The notes: a model not told the origin generated them from the sequence alone. Positions 12,351-21,902 are shown, numbered from the stretch's first letter. The stretch: DNA of 64,000 nt from Cepaea hortensis (GCA_963921405.1 OY992892.1:35115896-35179895); one strand, 5' to 3'. Made by a program: numbers and translations.

Positions 12351-12424
12351 GTACGCTTTGTCATGGAACTACTACTACCCCTTCAGTCATAGAAATTCAA
12401 CCTATTCCTAATTGGATCAAGACA

Positions 12425-12760
12425 GCTACTACTGCTGCTAATAATACTACTACAAATTGTACCACTGCTACTGCTAGCACTAAGACAACACCATTGCTAC
12501 AACAGCTACTGCTACTAATGCTGCTTCTGCTGATACTATCACATATGCCACTACTACTTCCACTTCTACTAATACTACCTCAAGCGATATTACTTCTGCT
12601 ACTACTGCAACTAGAACTGCTGTTCATACTGCTATTAACAAAACTAGAACTACTCATATCACTACTGTCACAACCCCTTCCACAACTGCGAATGCCACAC
12701 CTCCAACAGCTACTACGATCGCTACCATCTCTACCACCACATCAACTACTTTAACTGTTA
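12425..12760 (+). repeat. Degenerate ACT/GCT trinucleotide repeat
   Basis: Imperfect CTACTGCTA and ACTACT triplets. The open frame 12494-12754 (Leu-rich) is a translation of this repeat. Confidence 0.9.
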
Positions 12761-12779
12761 AATTATGGAGTTTGGAGTA

Positions 12780-13090
12780 ACCTTGCCCCAGGTATTATAA
12801 TTTCATCGGACGTGACACGAATTATTAAGTTACATTAACGGCGTCAAAAAACATCACTTGTTGATTCTTTAGAATCAGCGTGTACTCGGTACTCAGCCAA
12901 TCAAGTGTCATTTCTGCATTGAAGATCAACTGTAATGAGCCTGCACCGCCCTCCTGTGTCCTAACGTTGCACTGATTCGAGCTTCTTCAGGTCAACCTTT
13001 TATATTGTCTACTGGTGTCGTTGGCTGCCAAACACCGATCAGATACTCAGAATGGAATCCCAGCACATAACATTGTGACTGGTTCGATGT
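12780..13090. other. Unassigned sequence with a short dispersed repeat
   Basis: 12888-12962 resembles 9195-9270 (see there). Otherwise nothing recognisable. Confidence 0.35.
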
Positions 13091-13091
13091 G

Positions 13092-13272
13092 CAGTGAGGA
13101 TAATCTGTCTACCAACCAAACAACTAACCAACCAACCCACCCACCAACCAACCAACCAACCAACCAATCAACCAACCAACCAACCATCCATCCAACCAAC
13201 CAACCAACCAACCAGCCAGCTAGCCAGCCAGCCAACCAGCCAATCAACCAACCAACTAACTACCTAACTAAA
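13092..13272 (+). repeat. (CAAC)n microsatellite
   Basis: Imperfect CCAA tetranucleotides. Open frames on both strands are artefacts. Confidence 0.97.
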
Positions 13273-13424
13273 TAACACTTTGTTCATACGCCTCCCGAAC
13301 TCTTTCTTTTGCAGCACACCTTTTAATATTGAGCTGTGATACTGGATAGGACCCAAGTATCTGACCCTCATTCAGTCATACTGTTTCCAACTCCAGGCTC
13401 TGAACACTTCCGTGTTAGTGAGAT

Positions 13425-13645
13425 CCCAGTGGCGAAACGCTTACATCGTTTGCCACGCACTCCGAAGGTTGTGGGTTCAATCCCGGCCTAACTCGGTTCA
13501 CATGTGCAGTTGACTAAGAGACTCCTGGGGGTCATCCCTAGAGCTACTAAGTTTGGGCTCTGTGCGATGCTTTAAGCAACGTCTTGCGGAAAGAGACCGA
13601 GCACTATGCGATAAAACCCAGTGCAATAAAGTCAATCCACTTACG
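13425..13645 (+). repeat. tRNA-derived SINE family B copy
   Basis: The head is tRNA-like: AGTGGCGAAACGCTTACATC (box A region), then ACTCCGAAGGTTGTGGGTTC AATCCC (box B). The body contains GACTCCTGGGGGTCATC, TAGAGCTACTAAGTT, TGTGCGATGCTTT, GAAAGAGACCGAGC and ATAAAACCCAGTGCAATAAA. Other copies are at 46270-46505 (+) and 14470-14745 (-). Confidence 0.85.
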
Positions 13646-13654
13646 TTTTAAAAC

Positions 13655-13930
13655 GTGACACGTGTTAGATGTTTCTGTCGTGCCGACAGCCCTCTCACTC
13701 CTATATTCAACGATATATCTAGACGTTTCTGTCTTGCCAACATCCCTCTCACTGTCTATAAAACGACATATCTAGATGTTTCTGTCTTGCCGACATCTTT
13801 CTCACTCCTATATTCAACGATATATCTAGATGTTTCTGTCGTGCCAACATCCCTCTCACTCCTATATTCAACGATATATCTAGATGTTTCTGTCGTGCCA
13901 ACATCTCTCTCACTCGTCTATACAACGTCA
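13655..13930 (+). repeat. Minisatellite, about 56-bp unit
   Basis: About five units of GATATATCTAGATGTTTCTG then TCGTGCCAACATCCCTCTCA and CTCCTATATTCAAC. The open frames on both strands are repeat translations. Confidence 0.9.
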
Positions 13931-14084
13931 TTTGGAAAGATTAATTTACGCCGTGACATTAACGATCCTTTCTCTGTCCATGTCTGAGCACTTTGCAATA
14001 ATAAAGAGATTACTATTAATTTCACTTCGTAGCTCGTTTACTTAAATGTCAGATGTCCAAATAAACACAAGATATCACCATGAA

Positions 14085-14275
14085 GCTTGATGAAAGGAAA
14101 AACAAACACGCACCGGCGAACGTTTCGATAAAAATCTTTATCAAAGAACAACCAAAACAAACTATAGACAAAACATGTTTAACTTGGTATCAAGTATTCT
14201 TGTTTTTTTTCTTCTTTTGTTTTCTTGTTCGTTGATGAAGACTTGTATCCAAACGCTTTCGTCAGTATTTTTGTA
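14085..14275. repeat. Possible Penelope-like terminal fragment with inverted repeat
   Basis: AACGTTTCGATAAAAATCTT near 14120-14139 is related, in inverted orientation, to GATGAAGACTTGTATCCAAA then CGCTTTCG near 14235-14262. Such paired GATAAAG/CGAAACG-type blocks are typical of Penelope-like element ends. That link comes from family knowledge, not from a comparison I could run. Confidence 0.35.
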
Positions 14276-14316
14276 TCTTTTCTATCGCGGAGCTTCCTAG
14301 GCATAGCGTATGTTTA

Positions 14317-14352
14317 TTTCTTCTCGGCCTTTCGGCTAAGATCAATGTGCTG
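14317..14352 (+). ncRNA. U2 snRNA 5'-end fragment (pseudogene)
   Basis: TTCTTCTCGGCCTTTCGGCT followed by AAGATCAA matches the highly conserved first stem-loop and following segment of U2 snRNA, with one change in the loop (TTTTGGC becomes TTTCGGC). Similarity stops after about 30 nt, before the branch-point-binding segment, so this is a truncated retro-copy or a SINE component, not a functional U2 gene. Confidence 0.55.
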
Positions 14353-14469
14353 TAATGTGTGGAGATCTGGCTAGTATGAGCGTGAACGCCAAAGCAAAGA
14401 AAGTTCGAGCCACAAAGTCTTAGCATAGGGCCTCGGTGGACCACAGTGTCCAAATGCTTCTATGTGGGA

Positions 14470-14745
14470 TTAAGAGGCTAAGTCTTTAAAAAAGTCTTAA
14501 AAGTTGAGAGGATCGACTCCATTGCATCGGGTTTTATCCCGTATGGCTCGGTCTCTTTCCACAGGACGGCCTGACGAAAGCGTCGAACAAAGCACGAACT
14601 CCGTAGCTCCAGCGACAGTCCCCAGGAGTCTCCGAGAAAAATGCACTCGTGAAACGAAAAAACGTAGCTCGGAATCGAACCCCAACTTTCGAAGCGCGAG
14701 GAAGACGGCTTTACTACTTCGCCACGGAGACTGCCAAGAGGCTAA
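14470..14745 (-). repeat. tRNA-derived SINE family B copy, inverted
   Basis: Plus strand shows the reverse complement of family B: TCCATTGCATCGGGTTTTAT, GGCTCGGTCTCTTTCC, AACTCCGTAGCTC, CAGGAGTCTC, and finally GAATCGAACCCCAACTTTCG and CTACTTCGCCACGGAGACTG (the tRNA-like head). Confidence 0.85.
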
Positions 14746-15257
14746 ACAAATATATGTTTAAATGAGTTCCTGTATTAACTGGTAATCAATCAACGGCCTC
14801 CCCTCTCTCCCTGCTCAAGACCATTGTAAATGTAAGCAGCTGTTTTATATTGATAAATTCCACATCAATAATACTACAAATACTGTTGGGCATTGTTGTT
14901 GCAACATTCCATTTCCCTTCTCATTACCAAGATGAGAATGTCGAAGCGCCAGTACACAATACTGTCACCGTAATGATTTTCTCCCTCCTAACAGAGTGAA
15001 GGAAGCTCTCGACACTTTATCCAGTAGTCACTCGGTTAGAACTGCCTGTATTGATGATCGGCGTGCGTCGGTGAAGGAGCTGTGTATGATCGTGTTTGTT
15101 TGAGTGTTGCGGCTGTAGGGAACTTCTCAACGAGCACTCGTGGAATGGGACTAACATCAAAAGCTGGTAATATTGCTTTCTTCATAATTTCTTTCACGTG
15201 TTATATTTGTGTCTCCTTTCTCTCGTGTCTCTACTTTTTTATTTCTGTAAGTTTCTC
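14746..15257. other. Unassigned sequence
   Basis: No gene or repeat recognised. Confidence 0.3.
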
Positions 15258-15692
15258 TCCGTGATCACTCTCTCCATAACACGTGACCTCTCTATAACAC
15301 GCGACCTCTCTATAACACGCGACCTCTCTATAACACGCGACCTCTCTATAACACGTGACCTCTCTATAACACGCGACCTCTCTATAACACGTGACCTCTC
15401 TATAACACGTGACCTCTCTATAACACGTGACCTCTCTATAACACGCGACCTCTCTATAACACGCGACCTCTCTATAACACGCGACCTCTCTATAACACGC
15501 AACCTCTCTATAACACGTGACCTCTCTATAACACGTGACCTCTCTATAACACGTGACCTCTCTATAACACGCGACCTCTCTATAACACGTGACCTCTCTA
15601 TAACACGTGACCTCTCTATAACACGTGACCTCTCTATAACACGTGACCTCTCTATAACACGTGACCTCTCTATAACACGTGACCTCTCTACA
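15258..15692 (+). repeat. 18-bp minisatellite with CACGTG/CACGCG core, about 23 copies
   Basis: Units read CTCTATAACACGTGACCT, with CACGTG replaced by CACGCG in about a third of copies. The 18-bp length keeps long frames open on both strands (SITRDL and ERSRVI repeats), so these are not called as genes. Confidence 0.97.
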
Positions 15693-15770
15693 ACAGAAGA
15701 ATCCAGCTAAATAGTGGTGGAAGTCACGTGACTATCAAAGAAACACCAGGTTAATATATTTAAAAGGGTT

Positions 15771-15777
<7 letters not shown>

Positions 15778-15856
<79 letters not shown>

Positions 15857-15862
15857 CTCTCT
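15778..15862 (+). repeat. (CT)n-(CA)n-(CT)n microsatellite
   Basis: CT run to about 15825, CA run to about 15852, then CT again. Confidence 0.97.
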
Positions 15863-15869
15863 CAGCAAT

Positions 15870-16770
15870 TTACCCACATGATTCACCATTAGTTCACCTT
15901 CATTTCTCTCCATCAATTCACGTATATATCTCTCCATCAATTCACATATTTCCATCAATTTTCCATCAGTCTTTCCATCAATGCACTCATATTTCTCTCC
16001 ATCAATTCACTCATATTTCTCTCCATCAATTCGCGTATATTTCTCTTCATCAATTCACGTATATGTCTCTCCATTAATTCACTTATATTTCTATCCATCA
16101 ATTCACGTATATTTCTTTCCATCAATTCACTCACATGTCTCGCCATCAGTTCACTAACATGTCTCCCCATCTATTCACCGACATCTCCCTCCATCAATTT
16201 ATCCACATGTCTCTCTATCAATTCGCTTATATTTTTCTCCATTAATTCACCCACATGTCTCTTCATCAATTCACCCACACGTCTCGCCATCAATTCACCA
16301 ATATGTCTCTCCATCAGTTCACTAACATCTCGCGCCATCAGTACGCCTACATTTCCCTCCATCAATTCACTTATATTTCTCTCCAACAATTCACCTACCT
16401 GCATGCTTGTCTATTCACCTATATTCTTCTCCGTCTATTCGCCCACATATCTCCTCTCCATCGATTCACCTGTTCCGTCTATTCACCTGCCTCCCAAATT
16501 ATCAAGTCACTCACATGTCTCTCCATTAATTCACCTCAATGTCTCACCGTCTATCCACCTTCAGGTTTCTCAATCAATTCACCTGCAAGTTTCTCCATAC
16601 ATTTTCACGGCATTCCTGTCCTTCCGTTTACTTACACGTCTCTTCAGTGATTCACAGCCACAATGTCCACCATTTTCCTACATTTATTCACCCAGCTCTG
16701 TTACATCAACACACCTAAATATCTGACCATCAGTTCTCCTACACATCTCTCCATTATTTCATCTCAATGA
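15870..16770 (+). repeat. Degenerate minisatellite, about 24-bp unit
   Basis: Units of the form TCTCTCCATCAATTCACTCA then TATT. Divergence increases to the right. Open frames at 15955-16404 (-) and 16255-16726 (+) are repeat translations. Confidence 0.9.
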
Positions 16771-16939
16771 TTCTCAATCGAGTCACCTGCAATTCTGCCG
16801 CTTAATTCAACCATATGATATGATTGCTCATCAATTCGCTATCATGTCTTTCCATCTGTTTTCCGGCCTGCCTGTCCATCAGTTCATCCATTTATCTCTG
16901 TGCTTGTCGATCAATTCATGTACACGTTTCTCTGCCTGT

Positions 16940-17294
16940 CCATCATCTTTTCTCCTGGGCATGCCGGTGTGCTGGGGAATGAACAGGCGGACAGATTGGC
17001 TGGCTCGGCAAAACTTGGTGGAGTATTGATGCATGACAAGGCAAACGTGGTTGCGGCCTTGTGGGAGCATGTGTACACCTCGGAGAAGCAGATGGATCAC
17101 CATGGTCTGGCAAGAATGCGACAGCGAGGTGTGATGAGGGGATCTGGCCGACGCTCGACGCTCAGAGGAAAGGCGAGACGGACATATAATCAGATTGCTA
17201 CTGAAACTATTAGTGTTGGAACTCTTTGCTGGCTGCTGAGGATGGGGACGGAGCGCTTATGGGAATGCCCCGAATGCTGTGATGTCGGTTCCTA

Positions 17295-17295
<1 letters not shown>
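16940..17295 (+). pseudogene. LINE RNase H C-terminal fragment
   Basis: The frame ending at 17295 contains FSPGHAGVLGNEQADRLAGS, the C-terminal signature of the RNase H domain found at the end of many non-LTR ORF2 proteins (the GHxGxxGNExAD block). About 95 residues follow with a terminal CPEC pair. The N-terminal RNase H residues are absent. The upstream part of the frame (before about 16945) is minisatellite, so the ORF start at 16900 is not the real start. A related copy is at 60185-60545. Confidence 0.75.
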
Positions 17296-17326
<31 letters not shown>

Positions 17327-17330
17327 CATC
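17296..17330 (+). repeat. (CAAT)n microsatellite
   Basis: ATCA/CAAT tetranucleotides following the LINE tail, plausibly its simple-repeat 3' end. Confidence 0.9.
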
Positions 17331-17339
17331 AACTTATGG

Positions 17340-17835
17340 ACACGTTACTTTATCTATTCAGCTACCCGCCTAACAACTCACGCCACTAAATTCCATGCCT
17401 ATTTATACACTCAACTAACCTACCTGATTATCCAACAATCAGTTAATCTGCTTGATAATCTACCCATTCAACTAAACAACCCGCCTTTTCATTCACTCAA
17501 CCAAACAACCCGTTTGTCCGTCAGCTCAACCAAACTACCCGCTTGTGCATCCACTCAGCCAAACTGCACGCTGATCCACACACTCAACTAAACTACCCGC
17601 TTGCCCATCCACTCAGCCAAACTACCCGCCTGTCCATCAACTCAACCAAACTATCGCCTGTCCATCAACTCAACCAAACAATCGCCTGTCCATCAACCCA
17701 ACCAAACTATCGCCTGTCCATCAACTTAACCAAACTATCGCCTGTCCATCAACTCAACCAAACTATTGCCTGTCCATCAACTCAACCAAACTATTGCCTG
17801 TCCATCAACTCAACCAAACTATGGCCTGTCCATCT
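17340..17835 (+). repeat. Minisatellite, about 28-bp unit
   Basis: Units of CTGTCCATCAACTCAACCAA then ACTATCGC, regular from 17620 and degenerate to the left. Confidence 0.92.
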
Positions 17836-18290
17836 ATTTGCTGCCTTTGTTTGCAAGCCGAGACACTCAAGCAAACGGTAAAGTAGTCTGTTCTCTCTGT
17901 GCACACTCACAGAGAGTCAAGGACCCTATTTACACGCACTGTGCCATATTGGATCTAGACAAGGACAGCACCAGCTGGGCGAGTGGTCAATATTACACCA
18001 GCTGTCTTTACTTCCTAAGACAATTTCTGGTGCCCATTGTAGACTAGGAGGACCTGATCGATCCGCCTGTATGCGAATTCTGTCCACGCATTGTTGATGA
18101 CAACCGATTCAAACTTATTGCTAAATATTCTCACTGCAATACAGCCACTTGCTGCTTAGTATATTTGGTGCAGGCTTTGAGTAAATCTTCCACTGCTTCT
18201 GACGATTGTCTGACCCGGGAATGCAATGCCTTATGTATAGCAACAAACTGTTTGTTTGCCTGTGTCTTTGCATATCGCACCCCTCCCCCA
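17836..18290. other. Unassigned sequence
   Basis: No gene or known repeat recognised. Confidence 0.3.
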
Positions 18291-18291
18291 C

Positions 18292-18351
<60 letters not shown>

Positions 18352-18378
18352 TATGCACGCACACGCACACACACACAG
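18292..18378 (+). repeat. (CT)n-(CA)n microsatellite
   Basis: CT run to about 18342, then imperfect CA repeats to about 18378. Confidence 0.97.
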
Positions 18379-18515
18379 CCACATATGTTATTACTTCCCT
18401 TTAACTTGTCCCGTCGCCGCGATCCTTTTAACTCGCCTACCCTTCGGTGGACAGGTCAGCCCCTGTCCACTAGCCACACAAGCAATACATGAAGCGTGTG
18501 TAAGATTTGTGGGAG

Positions 18516-18722
18516 CCACGGTAGCACACTGGCTTTTGGCCCAGTGGTCTGGTGTTCAACCATCACCCTGCCCCCTTTACACCCACCCCTCCGAGGCGGG
18601 GATCAACAAACAAATTAACCTGGTCTCCCAGATCGACCTGGCATAAAATCAGCACCAGGAAATGTTATGGGACGAAAGGCGACCGGCGTTATATTGCTCA
18701 CAATAGAGTGCCATCTAGGTTT
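18516..18722 (+). repeat. SINE-like repeat family D copy
   Basis: The head CGGTAGCACACTGGCTTTTG, CCCAGTGGTC and GTGTTCAACC looks like a tRNA-derived box A/box B pair. The body CTGGTCTCCCAGATCGACCT then AAATGTTATGGGACGAAAGG matches the first 130 bp of the window. The Polinton inserted about 45 bp downstream. Confidence 0.55.
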
Positions 18723-18766
18723 TACAAATATGGCGCTAGAGCCACACACGCCTTGGGTGCAGCGGC

Positions 18767-18772
18767 CACGTA
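18767..18772. other. Target-site duplication of the Polinton, left copy
   Basis: CACGTA, identical to 34361-34366. Six base pairs is the duplication length expected for Polinton integrases. Confidence 0.9.
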
Positions 18773-19310
18773 AGTAGTAATGCATGTTGTAAATCCCTCG
18801 GAATGTGGCATATTTTGTGGTATGAAATGTGTCATAAAATGTGGTATGACGCGTGGTATGACGATGCCGTGTGGTATGAAGATTCATACCACCCGGTCGA
18901 ATATTCTTCGTGTTTTTCCTATATGTTTTTTGATTGTCTGTGGGTTAAAAAAGAATTTAAATGGCCTGTAAATTATGCAATGTAGTTGGTGATATTAATC
19001 ATGTGTAACAAAGGAAAAGGTTGAACTAGGTGGGTAGGGTCAGTAAAGATGAGTTCGATAACGGCGGCGGCAGGTTTGCTAATTGATTCAGAAGCTGTTA
19101 CCAGCTGTAGAACCCTTCCTTGTTTTTTTAAGTGTCTGCTGTCGTTTTTAATCAGATCATCGGGGTATATGTAACAATGGAAAGATCAATTGAACTAGAT
19201 GGGCAGGTTAAGTGAAGATGAGTTCGATAACAGCGGCGGCAGGTTTGCTAATTGATTCAGAAGATGTCAGCCGGTGTAATGAATTAATTAGGTTCCCGTT
19301 TGTATAGACG
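18773..19310 (+). repeat. Polinton left terminal inverted repeat
   Basis: The outer 239 bp (18773-19011) look identical to the reverse complement of 34122-34360. Similarity resumes at about 19171-19310 (the GTAACAATGG to TTTGTATAGACG stretch). The intervening part is a direct duplication within the left end: GATGAGTTCGATAAC recurs at 19048 and 19217, 169 bp apart. The motif GTGGTATGA occurs at 18817, 18841, 18853 and 18871. The last forms a perfect 10-bp hairpin with its inverted copy at 18883-18892. Confidence 0.95.
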
Positions 19311-19467
19311 ACATAAGAGGTGTCAGGTGGTCGACAAACAAGCGGAGTCGGGTGGTAAAGTGAGGGCAGTGTCGGGATGCAAGACACTCAGCATGGTCGG
19401 TCGGACCAGGTAGGCTCGAACCTAATAAAAATGCGTGACATGCGTAACTAGGTGATCATTCGTAGTC

Positions 19468-20082
19468 ATGGATCCTAGATGGAAACACCCGTTTACTTCT
19501 TTGATCGCTGGCCCAACGGGATGCGGTAAATCCGTCTTTGTACAACAGTTCCTGTCCCATCTCCCAGACATGGTCGTCCCGATGCCAGAGGAGATTATAT
19601 GGTGCTACGGAGAATGGCAAACCATGTACGAGACTATGAAGGGTGTTGTATTTAACGAGGGACTGCCCGACGTGGAAAAATGGACAGGTGATAGACGTCG
19701 GCTAGTGGTCATAGATGACCTAATGTCCGAGACAGATGATAGGGTAACCAAACTATTTACTAAGGGTAGTCATCATCGTAACCTCAGTGTCATGTATATA
19801 GTCCAGAACCTCTTTGGTAAGAACAAAGAACAAAGGACAATCAGTCTGAATTCTCATTACCTAGTCGTGTTTAAGAATCCTCGCGACGGAGCACAAATTA
19901 CGAGTCTGGCCAAACAGATGTATCCAGGCCGCGTGTCATATGTTCAAGATAGTTTTAAAGACGCGACAGCGACTCCACACGGGTATTTGTTATTCGACCT
20001 TCGACAGGAAACACCGGATCAGCTCCGCTTACGCAGTCGTATATTTCCTGACCAACACCAAGTTGTCTACGTCCCCAAGTAA
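19468..20082 (+). CDS. Genome-packaging ATPase (FtsK/HerA, A32-like)
   Basis: This 204-residue protein is the expected motor for pumping DNA into a capsid. Walker A is GPTGCGKS (residues 15-22), with catalytic Lys21. Walker B is LVVIDDL, with acidic residues Asp83 and Asp84. A conserved Gln113 follows in YIVQNLF, the position of the sensor in this family. The start ATG lies 157 bp inside the left TIR and is the first of the rightward cluster. Length is slightly short but normal for Polinton ATPases. It ends one base before the ATG of the next gene. A weak A/T-rich TAATAAAA at about 19422 is the only promoter-like sequence I noticed. The role rests on motifs and context, and assignment to the A32-like family is confident. 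Confidence 0.95.
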   Translation: MDPRWKHPFTSLIAGPTGCGKSVFVQQFLSHLPDMVVPMPEEIIWCYGEWQTMYETMKGVVFNEGLPDVEKWTGDRRRLVVIDDLMSETDDRVTKLFTKGSHHRNLSVMYIVQNLFGKNKEQRTISLNSHYLVVFKNPRDGAQITSLAKQMYPGRVSYVQDSFKDATATPHGYLLFDLRQETPDQLRLRSRIFPDQHQVVYVPK

Positions 20083-20083
20083 T

Positions 20084-20407
20084 ATGTCCAACCGAGTGAA
20101 ACGGCACGGGGCCATGTTGCGCTTTCTGGGTGAGGCAAAGCCAGCTGCCGTAAAGGCCGTGATTAAAACGGCTTCCCCGGAGCTCGTCCAATCAATATGT
20201 GAATGCTGTCACAATGTCTTAAAAGGGAATGTTCCTCTGACCCCGAGTCAGAAGCGCCGGCTGCAGCGACACAAAAACAGTCTGAGAGCGCTCACGGGTA
20301 AGAAACTGTCGCTCAAGAAAAGGAAACAGATTCTCCAACAAGGTGGTTTCATTGGCGCCTTACTCGGCCCCATTTTAAATGTACTGAAAAGCTTGGTGGG
20401 TTTGTAA
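20084..20407 (+). CDS. Small basic protein with hydrophobic C-terminus, conserved Polinton type
   Basis: 107 residues starting MSNRVKRHGAM. The open frame reaches upstream to 19940, but that part overlaps the ATPase, and the in-frame ATG at 20084 sits one base after its stop, so I use that start. The middle is very basic (SQKRRLQRHKNSL, then LSLKKRKQIL) and the end is a Gly/Leu-rich hydrophobic stretch (GGFIGALLGPILNVLKSLV), a possible membrane-active or capsid-lining helix. Small proteins of this layout are common in invertebrate Polintons in the same place. A minor virion role like adenovirus core or cement proteins is an inference. It shares a TAATG junction with the next gene. Confidence 0.85.
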   Translation: MSNRVKRHGAMLRFLGEAKPAAVKAVIKTASPELVQSICECCHNVLKGNVPLTPSQKRRLQRHKNSLRALTGKKLSLKKRKQILQQGGFIGALLGPILNVLKSLVGL

Positions 20408-20874
20408 TGGCTAAGAAAATGCTCCTGATCGACCCTCGACTGCTAGAAAAACCCTATACACCACCCGACACACTAAATGATAGCCTGCGTGACTTGGACC
20501 AACAAATGCGACAAGTCTTGGAAAGTGAAGATTTACCACCGCGTGAAAAAGCCCGAGTATACCAACAAACCTTGCAACGGTACCTGAATCGACTAGATCA
20601 GTACAGACACAAGCCTTTAGGCCTAGTGGATATCAAGGAACAAAAACCCGAAGTCAGGACTTTACCAGCAACCGTTGTCGAGACATCCAGTCAAATAGCC
20701 GAGACACCTAGTCAGCCTATTCAAGTAAGCGAGCCCAAGAGTCAAGTAACTGTCCATACGCCATTAACAGTCAAAAGTCAACTAGTCGAGACCACTCCGC
20801 CGTATAAGCTCAGGCGAAGCAAGAAGAAGAGTAGAATACCTACACCCAAGTGGGAAAAATGGCCGCGCAATTAA
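20407..20874 (+). CDS. Polinton protein of unknown function with basic tail
   Basis: 155 residues. The ATG overlaps the preceding TAA (TAATG). Residues 5-60 look helical and charged (NDSLRDLDQQMRQVLESED, then AQ-rich YQQTLQRYLNRLDQY), possibly a short coiled coil. Residues 75-130 are Ser/Thr/Val/Pro-rich and probably disordered. The C-terminus is basic (YKLRRSKKKSR) and may bind DNA or act as a nuclear signal. I do not recognise an enzymatic domain. Its position between the small basic protein and the integrase is typical of Polintons. Its last 16 bases overlap the integrase start at 20859. Confidence 0.85.
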   Translation: MAKKMLLIDPRLLEKPYTPPDTLNDSLRDLDQQMRQVLESEDLPPREKARVYQQTLQRYLNRLDQYRHKPLGLVDIKEQKPEVRTLPATVVETSSQIAETPSQPIQVSEPKSQVTVHTPLTVKSQLVETTPPYKLRRSKKKSRIPTPKWEKWPRN

Positions 20875-21902
20875 GAAAGTATTACTACAACCCTAAGAAA
20901 CCCGGAGCCTATGGAGGGGCCTCCGCCTTAAAACGAAATACTAAACTGAAGAAAATAGAGGTTTGGTTACGACATCAGGACACGTATACCTTACATAAAC
21001 CGATCCGTCGTCGTTTTCAGAGACGGCAGACCATAACGGGTGGGATAAATCAACAGTTTCAAGCCGATTTGATAGATATGAGACTATTAAAAAGAGACAA
21101 CGATGGGTTGTCGTATCTCGTGACGTGTATCGATGTGTTTAGTAAATATGCCTGGGCCATCCCGATCCAGAAGAAAACGGGAAAAGCGCTGGTGGAGGCT
21201 GTGAGTAAAATCTTTGGTGATAGACAGCCGATAAATTTTCAGACCGACAAAGGTTCGGAATTTGTCAACCAGACCTTCTTAAAATTTCTGAAAGACCGAG
21301 GTGTGCATTTCTTTACTACCGAGAATGAAGACATTAAGGCGGCTATAGTGGAAAGATTCAACCGGACCCTGAAAGAAAAAATGTGGCGTTATTTCACCAA
21401 GACCAATGCACTGCGCTACGTTGACGTCATAGATAAACTGATCAGAAACTACAACAATTCGTATCACAGAAGTATTCGCATGGCTCCCAGACAAGTCAAC
21501 TATACTATTCAAGAAGATGTGTGGAATAACTTGTACAGTAAGACAGACATGTCGAGAAAAGTACATTTTACACCCGGGGACAGAGTCAGACTGGCGCAAC
21601 CCAAACAACCTTTTAAAAAGGGTTATATGCCGTCGTGGACAGAAGAATTGTTTACCGTCAGTCGCATAAACCAGACCAGTCCGGTGACATATGTACTAAA
21701 AGACGATTCGGGGGCAGAACTACAAGGATCATTCTACCGCGAAGAACTTCAAGCAGTCGGAGATAAGCAGGTGTATCGGGTTGAATCGATCTTACAAGAA
21801 AGGCGAACGAGAGGTGGTGGTAAAGAGTATTTAGTGAAATGGTTTGGCTATAATTCGTCATTCAATAGTTGGGTCTCAGACCTAACTAGATACCGAGACT
21901 AA
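20859..21902 (+). CDS. INT: Integrase (retroviral-type DDE) with C-terminal chromodomain
   Basis: 347 residues. An open frame begins with GTG at 20850, but the first ATG (MAAQL, with A at -3 and G at +4) is at 20859. The catalytic core carries Asp70 (FQADLIDM), Asp130 (FQTDKGSEF) and Glu165 (AAIVERFNRTLKEKM). The second spacing is 35 residues, the DD35E arrangement of retroviral integrases. The N-terminal YYYNPKKPGAYGGAS block is typical of Polinton integrases, and no HHCC zinc knuckle is evident. Residues 304-345 (VYRVESILQERR, then EYLVKWFGYNSSFNSWV) are a chromodomain, which could steer insertion towards modified histones. All catalytic residues are present, so it is predicted competent. 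Confidence 0.97.
   Translation: MAAQLRKYYYNPKKPGAYGGASALKRNTKLKKIEVWLRHQDTYTLHKPIRRRFQRRQTITGGINQQFQADLIDMRLLKRDNDGLSYLVTCIDVFSKYAWAIPIQKKTGKALVEAVSKIFGDRQPINFQTDKGSEFVNQTFLKFLKDRGVHFFTTENEDIKAAIVERFNRTLKEKMWRYFTKTNALRYVDVIDKLIRNYNNSYHRSIRMAPRQVNYTIQEDVWNNLYSKTDMSRKVHFTPGDRVRLAQPKQPFKKGYMPSWTEELFTVSRINQTSPVTYVLKDDSGAELQGSFYREELQAVGDKQVYRVESILQERRTRGGGKEYLVKWFGYNSSFNSWVSDLTRYRD

Noticed and set aside
13425..13500. Functional tRNA gene
   Set aside because: Box A and B are present but the cloverleaf is not sustained and the sequence continues into a SINE body present in other copies.
15198..15710. 170-residue frame with SITRDL repeats and its antisense ERSRVI frame
   Set aside because: Product of an 18-bp non-coding minisatellite. 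Open on both strands purely because the unit length is a multiple of three.
18780..18985. Short frames MHVVNPSECGIF and MWHILWYEMCH with mirror copies at 34148-34363
   Set aside because: They lie wholly in the terminal inverted repeats, so duplication explains their identity. No coding evidence.
19940..20083. N-terminal extension of the small basic protein
   Set aside because: Overlaps the ATPase in another frame. The ATG at 20084 fits the junction pattern of the cluster.
20850..20858. GTG start for the integrase
   Set aside because: Non-ATG. An ATG in good context is 9 bp downstream.
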